Positions 25,601 through 34,746 are shown, numbered from the stretch's first letter. The stretch is 64,000 bases of DNA from Blastobasis lacticolella (GCA_905147135.1 LR990041.1:15313907-15377906), one strand, 5' to 3'. Program-made: numbers and translations. Notes: generated from the sequence alone by a model not told the origin.

Positions 25601-25889
25601 TCTAGCAATTAAGATGAAAACGGTTGTATATTTAAATTTATGGATGAAACTGGCACATTCGAATCTTAATATAGGTACTTTTTTTTAAATGTTGTAAGAA
25701 TACAAAATTTATATTCCTTTTTTAATATACTAAAACTTGTAATAAAATATATAAGTAACTATAAATATGTATAAGTCGATTCTAAACATTTATTAAATGT
25801 AGAATGTACCTAGGAAATTCAAGAGCTATACCTGAATCGCCTGGGACTTCGCCCGCCACTCCCTCTCGACGTTCTTCAATTTCAGCCAT
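13696..25889 (-). CDS. gustatory receptor, eight exons, last exon not found
   Basis: Seven-transmembrane insect gustatory receptor (chemosensory, plasma membrane). I placed eight exons, all with AG acceptors and GT donors and matching phases: 25832-25889 (start MAEIEERREG), 23034-23228, 18253-18428, 17266-17410, 15774-15923, 15101-15280, 14559-14662 and 13696-13863, giving 392 codons without a stop. Hydrophobic segments lie in exon 2 (S-L-A-W-A-C-L-G-Y-A-I-A-V), exon 3 (I-L-N-L-I-I-T-V-L-I-V), exon 4, exon 5 (F-V-P-I-L-E-I-Q-L-L-W), exon 6 (L-A-V-L-M-C-H-R-V-F-H) and exon 7 (L-C-L-V-S-I-V-L-M-V-H-P-G-H). Exon 8 ends G-L-F-V-L-D-R-P-L-L-V-K, the block before the last helix in this family. The terminal short exon (usually with T-Y-L..Q-F) was not found; a nested LINE lies just downstream. 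Introns carry many SINE/LINE copies. Confidence 0.85.
13864..14036. mobile_element. RTE-type LINE tail inserted at a splice acceptor, with target duplication
   Basis: A CATCATCATTATCAT..CTGCTGGGCATAGGCCTCCCCC LINE tail sits directly against the acceptor of the eighth receptor exon. A direct repeat of about 12 bp (CGGAAAGAATCA, near 13866 and 14034) flanks it, as expected of a target-site duplication. The duplicated copy supplies the pyrimidine tract of the present acceptor. Confidence 0.65.
14100..14345 (+). mobile_element. SINE-1, tRNA-derived, near full length
   Basis: The head has A-box-like TGAGTGGTTCAGTGG and B-box GGTTCGATTCC, followed by a body (TTTTAATTTCTGTTACGGG, GGTGTTCTATGTATAATAAG) and the tail block CTAGATAGCGCTGTGTGAAT before an ATTTATTTATTT end. 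Reference copy for the other SINE-1 entries. It lies in a receptor intron. Confidence 0.85.
15985..16210 (+). mobile_element. LINE 3'-end repeat (GCCCGCTTGCCTGTTTG type)
   Basis: Ends with CGGCGGTGACCACTTTCGAT, CAGGTAGCCCGCTTGCCTGT and TACATAAAAAA, a 3' end common in Lepidoptera. A shorter relative lies at 54275-54330. It lies in the intron between receptor exons 4 and 5. Confidence 0.55.
16211..17265. other. receptor intron, unassigned
   Basis: AT-rich intron DNA between receptor exons 4 and 5. Apart from a stretch at 16210-16540 with repeated TTCGTTGG words, nothing was recognised. Confidence 0.4.
17455..18060 (+). mobile_element. SINE-2 with tRNA-like head, interrupted
   Basis: The head resembles a tRNA (A box TGGCCTAGTGGTTAAG, B box GGGTTCGAACC, 17457-17528). 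The body (GAAACCTGCACATTCAGGCG) runs to about 17635, and the tail resumes at about 17925 (CAGATGGCAGGTCGTCCACT to AACCGGGGCCATAACG). About 290 bp of other DNA splits it. The head is not called as a functional tRNA because other copies repeat it with the same tail. Confidence 0.65.
18900..21210 (-). mobile_element. CR1/Jockey-group LINE, 5' truncated in the endonuclease
   Basis: Reading leftward: the endonuclease end (T-D-H-N-A-V-L near 21150), a linker (20398-20628), an RT domain at 19624-20346 with N-Y-R-P-I-S-L-L-P, V-F-I-D-L-S-K-A-F-D-T-V, S-Q-G-S-I-L-G-P and Y-A-D-D-T-A-L-L, and a C-terminal domain at 18914-19318. Frames are broken between these blocks, so it is inactive. It lies in the intron between receptor exons 2 and 3. 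Confidence 0.85.
21210..22204. other. G+C-rich 1-kb segment
   Basis: Sharply bounded, very G+C-rich DNA in an AT-rich neighbourhood, with open frames in all directions as expected from composition. It abuts the truncated LINE on the left and a SINE-1 on the right. No protein domain was recognised. It may be the 5' leader of another LINE or other captured DNA. Confidence 0.6.
22205..22396 (-). mobile_element. SINE-1, reverse orientation
   Basis: Head at 22340-22396 on the minus strand (complement of GAACCACTCAGGTCGTC, B box complement GGGAATCGAACCCGGGA), with the body to 22205. Confidence 0.8.
22397..23033. other. receptor intron, unassigned
   Basis: Nothing recognised with confidence. A 67-codon open frame at 22559-22762 with paired Cys codons (V-C-C-Q, W-C-C-K) has no known domain and is probably repeat DNA. 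Confidence 0.35.
23580..24300 (+). repeat. degenerate tandem array of GAGCGAGC units
   Basis: About eight irregular units of roughly 80-110 bp, each with a GAGCGNAGCGAGCTCG-like core followed by an AT-rich TTTTTGACATTTTGG segment and often AAAAGCTG.GGTGATCAATG. A related single unit is at 5840-5925. No coding content. Located in the first large intron of the receptor gene. Confidence 0.7.
24301..25009. other. receptor intron, unassigned
   Basis: Non-coding AT-rich DNA with a C-homopolymer at about 24959-24971. Nothing else recognised. Confidence 0.4.
25010..25195 (+). mobile_element. SINE-1 fragment (headless)
   Basis: Body and tail of SINE-1 (TTTCTGTTACGGTCTGGGTG and TTTGGGGCTATGGCGCTTTG blocks). 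The tRNA-like head is missing. Confidence 0.65.
25196..25831. other. receptor intron, unassigned
   Basis: AT-rich DNA between the receptor's first exon and the SINE fragment. Nothing recognised. Confidence 0.35.
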
Positions 25890-26224
25890 CTTTGTTCAAA
25901 TGAAACTAAACAGGCACCTCAACGTTTTTAATGCATGCTTAATTATAGGACGCCTAATAACAGGGTCTGTTTACAAAGTAAAAATAAAATAATGACGGTA
26001 TGTAAACAAACAAATTAAATCGTTATTATATAGATAATCTCTAGGTATACCTAGGCAGTACGTAAATATACTCGAATGGAATTATTTATGTGGAAAGGTA
26101 CAGTCAGCTGCAGAGTGATATATTAAATATATGGTAGGGGGTGGGTCTCCCTGTAGCTGACTGTACCTATCCACTTAGGTCATAAACTCTGAATTGATCT
26201 AAAATTATCATGGCATCTGGGCGT

Positions 26225-26800
26225 TGATATCTCAGTTGTCCTATTGCGAGAGAGGGCTCGAGGTCCGTCTAGACCGTGATCGAGAAATTGGCAGATCAGA
26301 TAATTAAAGTGGAGCGACTACCATCTGATCTCCGTGACCCTGTTAACAGGCGAACCTGACTAAATTGGATCTTGGTTACTTACACATTCATCGTCTTACT
26401 AATAAAAAAGTTCGATTGATTGATTGATGTTTTCTTTATTGTATAAAAAATCACATTATACATAAATGTTACAGAAGTATGTACAAAGATGGACTTATTC
26501 CGCAGGGGGATTTCTTTCAGTCAACCTTTAAGAGATTGAAAGGAAGAACTTGTGGTCAACAAGCGTTCAATGCCTGTATTAGTTACACGCCGCCAAATGA
26601 TATTTCATTTGATTACACTTAGTTAAAGAGTTAGTTTTAGTCACCTGATCAGATAAACGTGTCTGTGCTCTGTCAAAACATGAACATACCTAGCTGATAC
26701 GGATGAACAATTTTTATTAGTTTGACAATCAGTCGCCTGAATGTGCAGGTTCGTCACGATTTCCCTCACCGTAGGTATAAGAGCCGGTAAGAGCATCGGT
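26225..26800 (-). mobile_element. SINE-2, reverse orientation, interrupted
   Basis: The minus-strand tail (26225-26395) and middle part (26720-26800, complement of CGCCTGAATGTGCAGGTT) are separated by about 320 bp starting with GATTGATTGATTGATG, itself like a LINE 3' end. It lies upstream of the receptor start codon. Confidence 0.55.
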
Positions 26801-27110
26801 TACGATCATTATTATTTGTTTGACGTGGGGTTGTGCGCACAGGTTGTGCCTATTTGATAATTTTGTTTTCACGAAACTTTGTGCAACACCGAATAGAGGT
26901 GATGTTTTACCTACCGGGTTGATTTAGCCTATGTGAGTGTGACACGCCGGATGGTTGTTTAAAGCTTTGTGACATGATGCCCAAATCCGAAGATTTTAGG
27001 GATGACTCAACTGTTCAGTTTTCGACTGCCTACGGCAGTTTCGTTTGTCAAAATTATTTAGGAAATCGTAAATACTACATGGCATGGCATGATCGTGTGT
27101 AGTCACTGAA
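26801..27110. other. unassigned spacer
   Basis: DNA between the SINE-2 copy and the RTE-type LINE. Nothing recognised. Confidence 0.35.
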
Positions 27111-27117
27111 ATACTTT

Positions 27118-27777
27118 GTATGACATACAAAAAGCACCGACTTCCGACTCACTCCGGCGATGAAGTGGAGGCTATGTATGAGGATATTTCTACAGCCATG
27201 CATACCTCCAAGACACATTATACCGTTGTCATGGGGGATTTCAACGCGAAACTGGGCAAACGAGGCGGAGACGAGTTGAGAGTGGGGCAATTTGGAGTTG
27301 GAAGTCGGAACGCCCGTGGCCGGATGCTGGCCGGCTTTATGGAGAAGGAGGGACTCTTTATGATGAACTCATTTTTCAGGAAGCCGGATCATCGCAGATG
27401 GACGTAGGTTAGTCCCGATGGTGTCACAAAAAATGAGATTGACTTCATCCTATCTACGAAACGGCATATATTCAATGATGTCTCGGTGATCAATAGCGTT
27501 AAAATTGGCAGTGATCACCGCTTGGTAAGAGGCACATTGAATATTAATCCACAGCTGGAAAGATCGAGATTGATGAGGTCCACGCTCCGGCCTATACCCA
27601 TCCAAATCCAAACCCCGAGAGCTTTCAACTCGAATTACAAAATCGCTTCGAGTGCCTAGGAGAGTGCGTCGACGTGGACGACTTTAATAACAGGTTCGTG
27701 GAAACTGTCTATACGGTTGGGTCGAAGTTTTATAAGGCCTGCCGTACAAACAGAACAAACAAAATCTCTGAACAGGA
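27118..27777 (+). mobile_element. RTE-type LINE, left half (endonuclease)
   Basis: Reads T-V-V-M-G-D-F-N-A-K-L-G, the endonuclease metal-binding motif, then a TAG in place of the expected Trp codon at about 27405, then E-I-D-F-I-L and S-D-H-R-L-V in the same frame. A frameshift near 27600 is followed by F-Y-K-A-C-R-T-N-R-T-N-K-I-S-E-Q. LINE similarity ends abruptly at about 27777. The expected next segment appears at 50213 in the same orientation, so this is one element cut in two. It is 5' truncated near 27118. Confidence 0.85.
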
Positions 27778-27778
27778 A

Positions 27779-28444
27779 CGTTTTCCATATAGAAATTTGA
27801 AAATCATAATCCGAAAAATTCATCAACTTGAAAATAAATTTTTTTACGTAAAAAATTGGTGGTGAATTTAAAACTATTTGTTAGATACAAAAACATTTAA
27901 AACGTGCCCATTTTACTGCACTTACATTAGATGTTTTCATACCTGTAACGATTGAGTATTTCCGAAACTAGAACATGATTTTGAGCTTGTCCCTGTTTTC
28001 AGCTCAAAACTATGATTTTTTCGGGATTAGCCTTCCATTCATTCATTGAATACCTTCATGTCATTTGATACTCGAAAATTGAGCGGATGTGCCTTTGAAC
28101 TTGACCTTTGTATTCAAAAGTATCAATTACGTTAAAAACTACGGATCTAGATTCTTTGATTATTCAGAGCATAGAAACTAATCTCAAAATTAATGAACAT
28201 TATTTTACAGTGTAAATTATTAACCCATATATCTAATGACATATATTCTATTAATTTCCTTGTTTTCGTGAGTCACTTCCGTTTGTGGTTTGCTGATAAC
28301 ATTTACTGCAAGTAAATTAGTAAAACACACAGCATCGCCAATGATTGTACGTTAACCCAGTGATAAACCTTGTCATTATCAACATAAACGAAGAACTCAA
28401 CTTTTTCTGAATCAAATAAAATACTGATTAATACTATTAGATCT
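27779..28444. other. left flank of the viral block, non-coding
   Basis: AT-rich; no gene recognised. The first 30 bases include the possible integration-motif arm. Confidence 0.5.
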
Positions 28445-29390
28445 TTAATCACTCATATACATGCTTTCTTTACAACCTAATGATAACAAATGTATGTCTT
28501 TTCCGGTCAGGTGGGAGCAAAGTTCAAAATATACGGTAATGTTCTTTTGAATGTTTGCCAAAAAATAAAGCAAGACATTATTTATGAAAATATAGTAATC
28601 TGGCGTGTTCACACTGAAATTTCGCTGCCGCCTGACTGTTATCACCGTTGAAGCCACTGATATAGATCCTCTGTGTACTAGTTGGTACAGACATATGTCA
28701 ATAGCGCAATATGCTGCAGTTCTTTCAATACCGATGTCACAATGGACGACAATTGGACCGGGCACAGGCTGGTTAGTCAGCAATGCTTTCATAAGATCAT
28801 CATGATTTTGCCTATTGACAGCTAGGAAAAATTTAAGGATCGATTTTATCTCAGGAAATCCGGTTCCTGGCCAGTCCAAATACTTGAAGTGATATATTGT
28901 CCTTGTTTCTCCAGTTTGTGTATGAATAACAGTAAATGTTGTGATGATGTACTCGGTTTCCACTGCGATACAGTTTTCTTTTATCACAAATTTCTTCAAT
29001 ACCGCATGATTTTTTGGTACCATTGAGCATCACAATCACTCGAGAGTTCTCCTGCCAGACCATGCTCCAAAAATCATCGAAAGTATGGGCCATGGGTTGC
29101 TGAGTTGCGATAAATTTACAATTCAACTCAAATCCACTGACATAACTGGCGTTGATGTAATCTGATCCACGTTGAGATTTCAGAACCACCCGAGAAATGT
29201 TCCAGCATGGGTAATCCAAGTTACGATTCTTCTTCTTGTTATTAGGCTGCCGAAATGTATCACTAGTACCTTCAATTGGCGTGTTGATGATGTACAAGTG
29301 TTCTAGAAGAAGTGTTTCCTTGTGATTCGGGTCCAGTGCTCTTCGCATATAATCATCAGCTCCATAAACGGTTGAGAGACTGGTAGCCAT
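28445..29390 (-). pseudogene. bracovirus protein tyrosine phosphatase, frame broken (PTP-a)
   Basis: PTP family: cysteine phosphatases that remove phosphate from Tyr; viral ones act in the parasitised caterpillar's cells. The first frame starts at ATG 29390 (M-A-T-S-L-S-T) and has G-S-D-Y-I-N-A-S-Y-V, Q-Q-P-M and F-W-S-M-V-W-Q. At about 29020, in an A-rich run, the reading passes to a second frame that ends at 28445. The V-H-C-D-I-G-I-E-R-T loop keeps Cys and Arg (CX5R), but the WPD loop reads W-P-G, losing the general acid. The segment usually found between N-terminal and central parts is shortened at the shift, so a deletion is likely. The following PTP lies in the same orientation. Confidence 0.85.
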
Positions 29391-29845
29391 CGATGAAGAA
29401 ATCCAGAGTACGAGATGAAAACAGAAGACGTGCAATTGTAACAAATGCGATTATTATACTGATTATCAAACAAACCAACTGGCTATTTAAATGTTTATAA
29501 CAAGCATTTACTAGTAATGGCGTCTTATAGTTTGCGGTCAATTGTTTACAAATTTTCCTGTTGATAATGAAAAGTACTGCAGCACACAATCGAGTTGAGT
29601 TAAGAGAATTACTCATACTAATTATTAGATAACAACAATTTAACCACGAAGTTGTTTCAGAGAACGAATACGGAAAAAAAACATTACAAATCCATAAGTA
29701 CATCACTGAAGTTCATGCCTGAATATGGTTATTTTGCAAATAAATGTAATGTAATAACAAACTCAATAGTTTCTTTTACAATAATGTTATAAATAAAGTT
29801 TTCTTAGCAAACAAACAATAATAAGCTGCAATCGCGACGATTACC
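29391..29845. other. spacer between PTP-a and PTP-b
   Basis: Non-coding, AT-rich. The 3' end of PTP-b is at 29846. Confidence 0.5.
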
Positions 29846-30769
29846 TTAACTTTTTGATCCTAATTTTTCGGAATATGACTGGATTAGACATTTATTAGAT
29901 AATGATAAAAAAAGAACAACTGCATTATTGATGAAAAAATATTGGTCTAACGACTCAATGCTGGAATGTCTCTGCTGTCTGATTTCCAATGCAATTCTTG
30001 GCACTGATACTAATTCCATATACACTATTTGATAGATACAGAAATCGATAGCACAAAAGGTGGCATCACTGCCTGTACCAGTGCTGCAGTAAACAATTAT
30101 CGGTCCTGGTAGTGGTTGTTGACCCGTGATAGCTTTATCTAAGAAGTACTGCTGCTTTCTATTGACCAAAGACACGAAGTCAAGAAACGTTGCTAAATCA
30201 GTACTGTCTCCTTTTGACTGGTTAAGGAACTTGAGGTGGTGCACGGTTCTTGATTGTCCGCTGGTAATATTGTAAACATTGATTATCGTTTCCATGAAAT
30301 AATCATTCAAAATGATATTTTTTGGGGTTAAATCAAATCCGGTTACTGTTGAATCGACGTTGGTTGAAGACTCATCAATTGTCTCGAGGTCATTGGCCAT
30401 CACAATAATCCTGGTCTTCTCTTGCCAGACCATGCTCCAGAAATCTTCAAGCGTGCTGTTCATTGGTTCTTGAGTGACTATAAATTTATTGGCGTAGTTG
30501 AATCCATGAACATAGTTTGCATGAATAAAGTTCCAATTACCATTTGCTGTTAGCAAATGCACTCGGGAACTGTCCCAGCATTTGATATCTGGAAACCGAT
30601 TCTTATTGATATTTTTCGGTTTCTCACATTCTTTGTAAGTACCAAATATTTTCTTGTTGACTATGATTTTGTGCTCCTGAGAAATCCGTTCAAGGTATCC
30701 TGATTCTGACTCAGCTACTAGCTGTAAATAATCACGGGCTCTATAACTTTCAAAGAGATCAACGGTCAT
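29846..30769 (-). CDS. bracovirus PTP-like protein, intact, catalytically dead (PTP-b)
   Basis: 307 codons, single exon, the usual length for bracovirus PTPs. PTP landmarks: N-F-I-H-A-N-Y-V-H-G (IHANYV for INASYV, about residue 80), Q-E-P-M, F-W-S-M-V-W-Q-E, R-T-V-H-H-L-K-F. The P-loop reads V-Y-C-S-T-G-T-G-S-D: Cys is kept, but the preceding His is Tyr and the phosphate-binding Arg is Ser. The WPD position reads L-N-Q-S. It should not catalyse, and may bind phosphotyrosine targets or partners. A TATATAAA box on the minus strand at 30862-30869 lies about 95 bp upstream of the start codon. Confidence 0.9.
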   Translation of the reverse strand: MTVDLFESYRARDYLQLVAESESGYLERISQEHKIIVNKKIFGTYKECEKPKNINKNRFPDIKCWDSSRVHLLTANGNWNFIHANYVHGFNYANKFIVTQEPMNSTLEDFWSMVWQEKTRIIVMANDLETIDESSTNVDSTVTGFDLTPKNIILNDYFMETIINVYNITSGQSRTVHHLKFLNQSKGDSTDLATFLDFVSLVNRKQQYFLDKAITGQQPLPGPIIVYCSTGTGSDATFCAIDFCIYQIVYMELVSVPRIALEIRQQRHSSIESLDQYFFINNAVVLFLSLSNKCLIQSYSEKLGSKS

Positions 30770-30861
30770 TATAAAAACTTTACCTTAATTCGGAGAAAAA
30801 CAAAGTTGGTATCACAAACAGTAATTCTGAAAGAATGAGTTCAATTAGTGGGATGAGCTGC

Positions 30862-30869
30862 TTTATATA
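30862..30869 (-). promoter_or_regulatory. TATA box of PTP-b
   Basis: TATATAAA on the minus strand, about 95 bp before the ATG. No strong initiator was identified. Confidence 0.5.
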
Positions 30870-31234
30870 TTCTCTTATCAAAGAACACGTCAGTTAATTC
30901 ACCAATTCCAATTGTCCCCAATAGCTATAACTGATAGCCTTTTACATTGATTATGTTTTTGCAGTAAACAGATATTCGGTGCAGTTGAAAAACTGGCAGA
31001 GATTACCAGCAAATTCTTACGCAAGCCACCTCTGACAAATTTTTTATCAGCCAGTTGTTTTGCTGGACCACAATTGTGCTATTTGTGGTTTGGTGATGAC
31101 ATCAACTCACAATAGTCTATTAAGTGTTATATTTATTGAGTTGGCATGATGATTTAACCACTGACTTATTCATTCATGTACCAATAATAAATAAATTACA
31201 TTTGTGCTTTCTTATTTATTTATTTAAAATATCC
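30870..31234. other. spacer, non-coding
   Basis: Nothing recognised. Confidence 0.4.
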
Positions 31235-32035
31235 TTAAAGAGACTTACAAACTAAGGATTTCAATTTTTTACATTCTTCACAGTCTTTTCTCAATGGATT
31301 GGGCTTATTTATCGCAATACGATCTGTAGAGTTAAAGTGCTCATTACATGATGTTAATTCTATAAACTTCGGATTCATCTGCATGCGCGGAGGAAGCTTA
31401 GACCATACAAAGTTGATATTCCGGTTTACATGATTCAGGATAAATTTCTCGTCCAAACAAGCGATATCTTGAGGATGCATCTTCATAAGATTTCGTAGCT
31501 GGTAGAAAATCTGCAGCGACTTCCTCTGTGATGGATTAGGACCCCAACAACTTATGAACCATTTTCGCATTTTTTTAACTGTTTCAAATGCACAGGCGTA
31601 GTCACGGGTATTTAAATGTTTGTTTTTGTACAAGCACAGCTTATCCGGAAGAAAGGAAAACATATGATCGACAAGTGGCATCTTGGATAGATCAATGATC
31701 GGCAACGTAAAGCAAATATCTTTCAGAATATGTTTCTTCTCTTCACCTAATACGTAAATGTATTGATCGTGCGGGTTTCCCTCGACTATTTCCATAAGTA
31801 CTTCTCCCAGAGTACTGGAGGAGGTTAATCCTACTCTCATTTTAATGCTATGAGTCTTCTGCCAGAAGTCTTTGGTCTCAATGATCCTGAATTGTTCCTT
31901 GCACTCTGCTGGGGGCCTAAACATATTCAATACAGCAGTGTCCAATCCATCGGTCAGCGAGATGGCGGCCAGTTCTTTGATGATAAAATCTCCATGTTCG
32001 GTGTAGAAGCCCTCGAAATCAATGAACAACTCCAT
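31235..32035 (-). CDS. putative DEDD-exonuclease-like protein of unknown function
   Basis: The frame opens at 32068; I prefer the second Met at 32035 because M-E-L-F-I-D-F-E-G-F begins the recognisable domain at once (266 codons). The start F-I-D-F-E-G-F...I-I-K-E-L-A-A-I resembles uncharacterised insect proteins that begin with a hydrophobic D-x-E/Q-G-F strand and K-E-L-A, a pattern like the first motif of RNase H-fold (DEDD) exonucleases. A second shared block is Y-A-C-A-F-E-T-V-K-K-M-R-K-W. The C-terminus has C-E-E-C-K-K. Function is inferred from pattern only. It sits among the PTPs in the same orientation as its neighbours. It is unbroken. Confidence 0.6.
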   Translation of the reverse strand: MELFIDFEGFYTEHGDFIIKELAAISLTDGLDTAVLNMFRPPAECKEQFRIIETKDFWQKTHSIKMRVGLTSSSTLGEVLMEIVEGNPHDQYIYVLGEEKKHILKDICFTLPIIDLSKMPLVDHMFSFLPDKLCLYKNKHLNTRDYACAFETVKKMRKWFISCWGPNPSQRKSLQIFYQLRNLMKMHPQDIACLDEKFILNHVNRNINFVWSKLPPRMQMNPKFIELTSCNEHFNSTDRIAINKPNPLRKDCEECKKLKSLVCKSL

Positions 32036-32068
32036 CTTGTATCCTAGTGAATTTGAATCGAGTAACAA

Positions 32069-33128
32069 GTAATGCTACTGATATCTAACTGATACAGCTT
32101 TCAATGACAAATTTCCTTATATTGTAAACCCCCCACCACTGTAATTTTTGATAAGAGAAATGAAGACATACCCCGTTCGATACAACTGTCGTAGAAATAT
32201 TGCACACATATCGAGTAATTAGTCACTATTATGATTATGGTTTATTATTTTACTTCCATTGGCTTTCCTGGTGGAAGTTTATGCCCTTATTAAGAGTTGT
32301 TTTCATTTAGATAATTGTTGATTATTTATAGCCATAGATGTGACTAATTTCAAGCGTATTGTTCATAGAAGTGTTGAAAAATGGCCACGGAAAAAAACTT
32401 ATTGAAGATATTCTGTTGTCCGCCAATAAGTAGGCTTTTAGCATATAAACCCGATAGCCTGAAGTGATTATTTTAATTTAATTACACTATTGATTATTTT
32501 GACTTGAAAAACTTTTCTGTTGCTGAAAAATTCCAAGTCTTGGTTCGCTGATATAACAATTAAAGAAATCTAATGAAGTTGGATAAAATTGGTGATTCAT
32601 ATTTCACTTGTGATTAATCAACTGTTATTTTAGTTTTGCTATCGATAGTTCACGACCTTTTTTCTAAGAACTAATTACATATATTTCTTGAATGCCTCTA
32701 TTCTCCTCTTTCGATGTTATCGAGCTTCCGTTGGTAGCCACAGAGCTCTTTGTTAATCATCGTATATAGGTCCTACAGTGTTAATTATCATTAATGCATA
32801 AATGTTACTAGTGGTAATATTTCAATAAAAGGTGTATCACTGTATATTTAAGTTTTTTTTATTGCACTACAACATAATTATCAATAAACTTAATAATGAT
32901 GTCTTATTGGTAAGCCTCCTTAGCAGTCTACAAATCATTTACAGCGTCAATATACATACTTTTATTGCTTTATCAAAATCGTATGACTAAGGTGCGCATC
33001 AAAATATTTCGACCAAATCACGATGTAAAATACAAAAATATATATACGGTATAAATAACTACCTAACGATACTTCAATAAGGATTTTTGAACTGGTTGTA
33101 GAACACAACACTTATGATATTCAAAGTA
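32069..33128. other. 1-kb viral spacer
   Basis: AT-rich, no gene recognised. Poly-A-signal-like AATAAA words are frequent. Confidence 0.45.
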
Positions 33129-33790
33129 TCAAGAAGTCATATCAGACTTCTTCTCGACATAGGCTCCAAGAAATTGGTAACATAAAGTATAGTTTTCTAA
33201 GCGGTTTATGAACCCATATTTTTGTTGCCTTACTTTCTTGAGAACACTTGCCACTGATAGAGTTCCCGTTTTCTCAAATTGTGCAGCACATATATCAAAT
33301 ACGCAAAAAACCGTAGAGCTACTGAGCCCGTCCAGGCATTGCACAATAATGGGTGCAGTTTCCTTGCCAGCTTGTTTCTCCAACTGAAGGCACAAGTCTT
33401 TCACGTTACAATAAAAATCCATGAATGCATCCAGCTGATGGGAAAAGTTGTCCCTCGGCCAAGCAGTGTATTGACAGTGAGATGTTTTGTGCTCGTGGCC
33501 AGACTGGTCGGTCAGACTTAGCAAAGTCAACTTATAGTGCTATGCGGTTTTGTACCAATCTCCAAAGTCTTTATCTTAAACTTATCGCACACTGTCACAC
33601 AACCCTCATCCGGGAACAAATTTTGGCTACTCCTCTTGTCACTGAATCGATCCATCATCACAATGATTGAGACCTTGTAATCCCACACGATTTCCCAAAA
33701 TTTTCCGCGGAAATTCTCTTGCAGGCTTTTGATGTAAATATACTTCCGCTCAGTCTTATAACCATCGATGAAAGTAGCACCAAGAATTGT
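33129..33790 (-). pseudogene. bracovirus PTP, 5' truncated and frameshifted (PTP-c)
   Basis: The C-terminal half is an open frame (33129-33530) with Y-T-A-W-P-R (WPD to WPR) and P-loop V-Q-C-L-D-G-L-S-S-S: Cys kept, His changed to Gln, Arg changed to Ser. The upstream part (about 33530-33790) shows A-T-F-I-D-G-Y, F-W-E-I-V-W and I-I-V-M-M-D in another frame. The N-terminus is lost: at about 33790 PTP homology ends and an exon of the small multi-exon gene family begins on the other strand. Confidence 0.8.
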
Positions 33791-34535
33791 CTCGTTACTT
33801 TATTACAGGCAAGCAAGTGTGCAAGTATGCCCTTGAAACAACATACAGAACTCATAAAGGACTAATGTGAGTATGAACAATACCACTAATCATTAAACCG
33901 TCTGGTAATTAGGAAAAAGCATTGTCACTAAATTTTGATTTTTATGGAATTTTCAGGCAAAGAGCTGTACAATTATGCCATTGAAACAACATACAGATCT
34001 CACAAAGGACTAATGTGAGTGTGAACATCATCAATAATCATTAGACCGGCTGAAATTTATACGAGTCCATTTTTAATAATTTTGATTTTTTTGTACATTT
34101 TCCAGACCTCGGAAAACATTCGTCCAGTCTGCGAATACGAGTAACTCAATTTCCTTTGTGACGAAAGTTTCTGACAACCAGTGGGAAATGACGTGCTTCA
34201 ATCGTTTGGTTCCACCTGAGTAAGTTCAAATAGTTTTTAAATTTTTTACAAGCTTGCAAGCTATGTTTTACAGTTTTTTCTTTTATCAAAATTACGATGA
34301 TTAATTAATTTGGATTAGTTTTAATTTTTAGAACAGATACGTTATGACTTTATTCAAACATTACATTTTTGTTACAGAGGATCCTGGTGCGGTCAACCAT
34401 TAACATACCCCTGGATGGCTTAGTGGCTTTCGAGTCTCAGAAGATCCTACTTGCATATCTATGCAGAATCGCTAGCAGTCACCCTTCAAATATAATGAGA
34501 CCCTCAGTCCGAAAAATCCAAATTGTATAATTATT
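33791..34535 (+). pseudogene. truncated copy of the small multi-exon gene family (exons 4, 4', 5, 6)
   Basis: Two tandem exon-4-like pieces (ending at donors near 33864 and 34014, each with Y-R-T/S-H-K-G-L-M), an exon 5 (about 34107-34220, ending C-F-N-R-L-V-P-P-E like gene A) and an exon 6 start (G-S-W-C near 34379) that soon meets a TAG where gene A has Cys. Exons 1-3 are missing; PTP-c abuts the break. Read as a decayed paralogue of gene A (34860-36026). Confidence 0.65.
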
Positions 34536-34746
34536 TGAATTTTCAATAAATACTTTTGTTGTTTATTACATCATTTTCATTCTACTTTCCTTTTTTAACA
34601 CCAGAGCGCTCTTTCGGCAGTAATGCTGCCTCTTGCCCTTAAGGGATCAGCTTAGAATTAGTCATCGTATGCTTATAACATAATATTATTACAACTACCG
34701 TGCGAGCACAAATTAATCATCACAAGGCTCATTATTGGAGAGTAGT

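Noticed and set aside
32036..32068. First Met of the exonuclease-like frame as start
   Set aside because: The 11 upstream codons show no domain character and the second Met directly opens the conserved strand; not certain.
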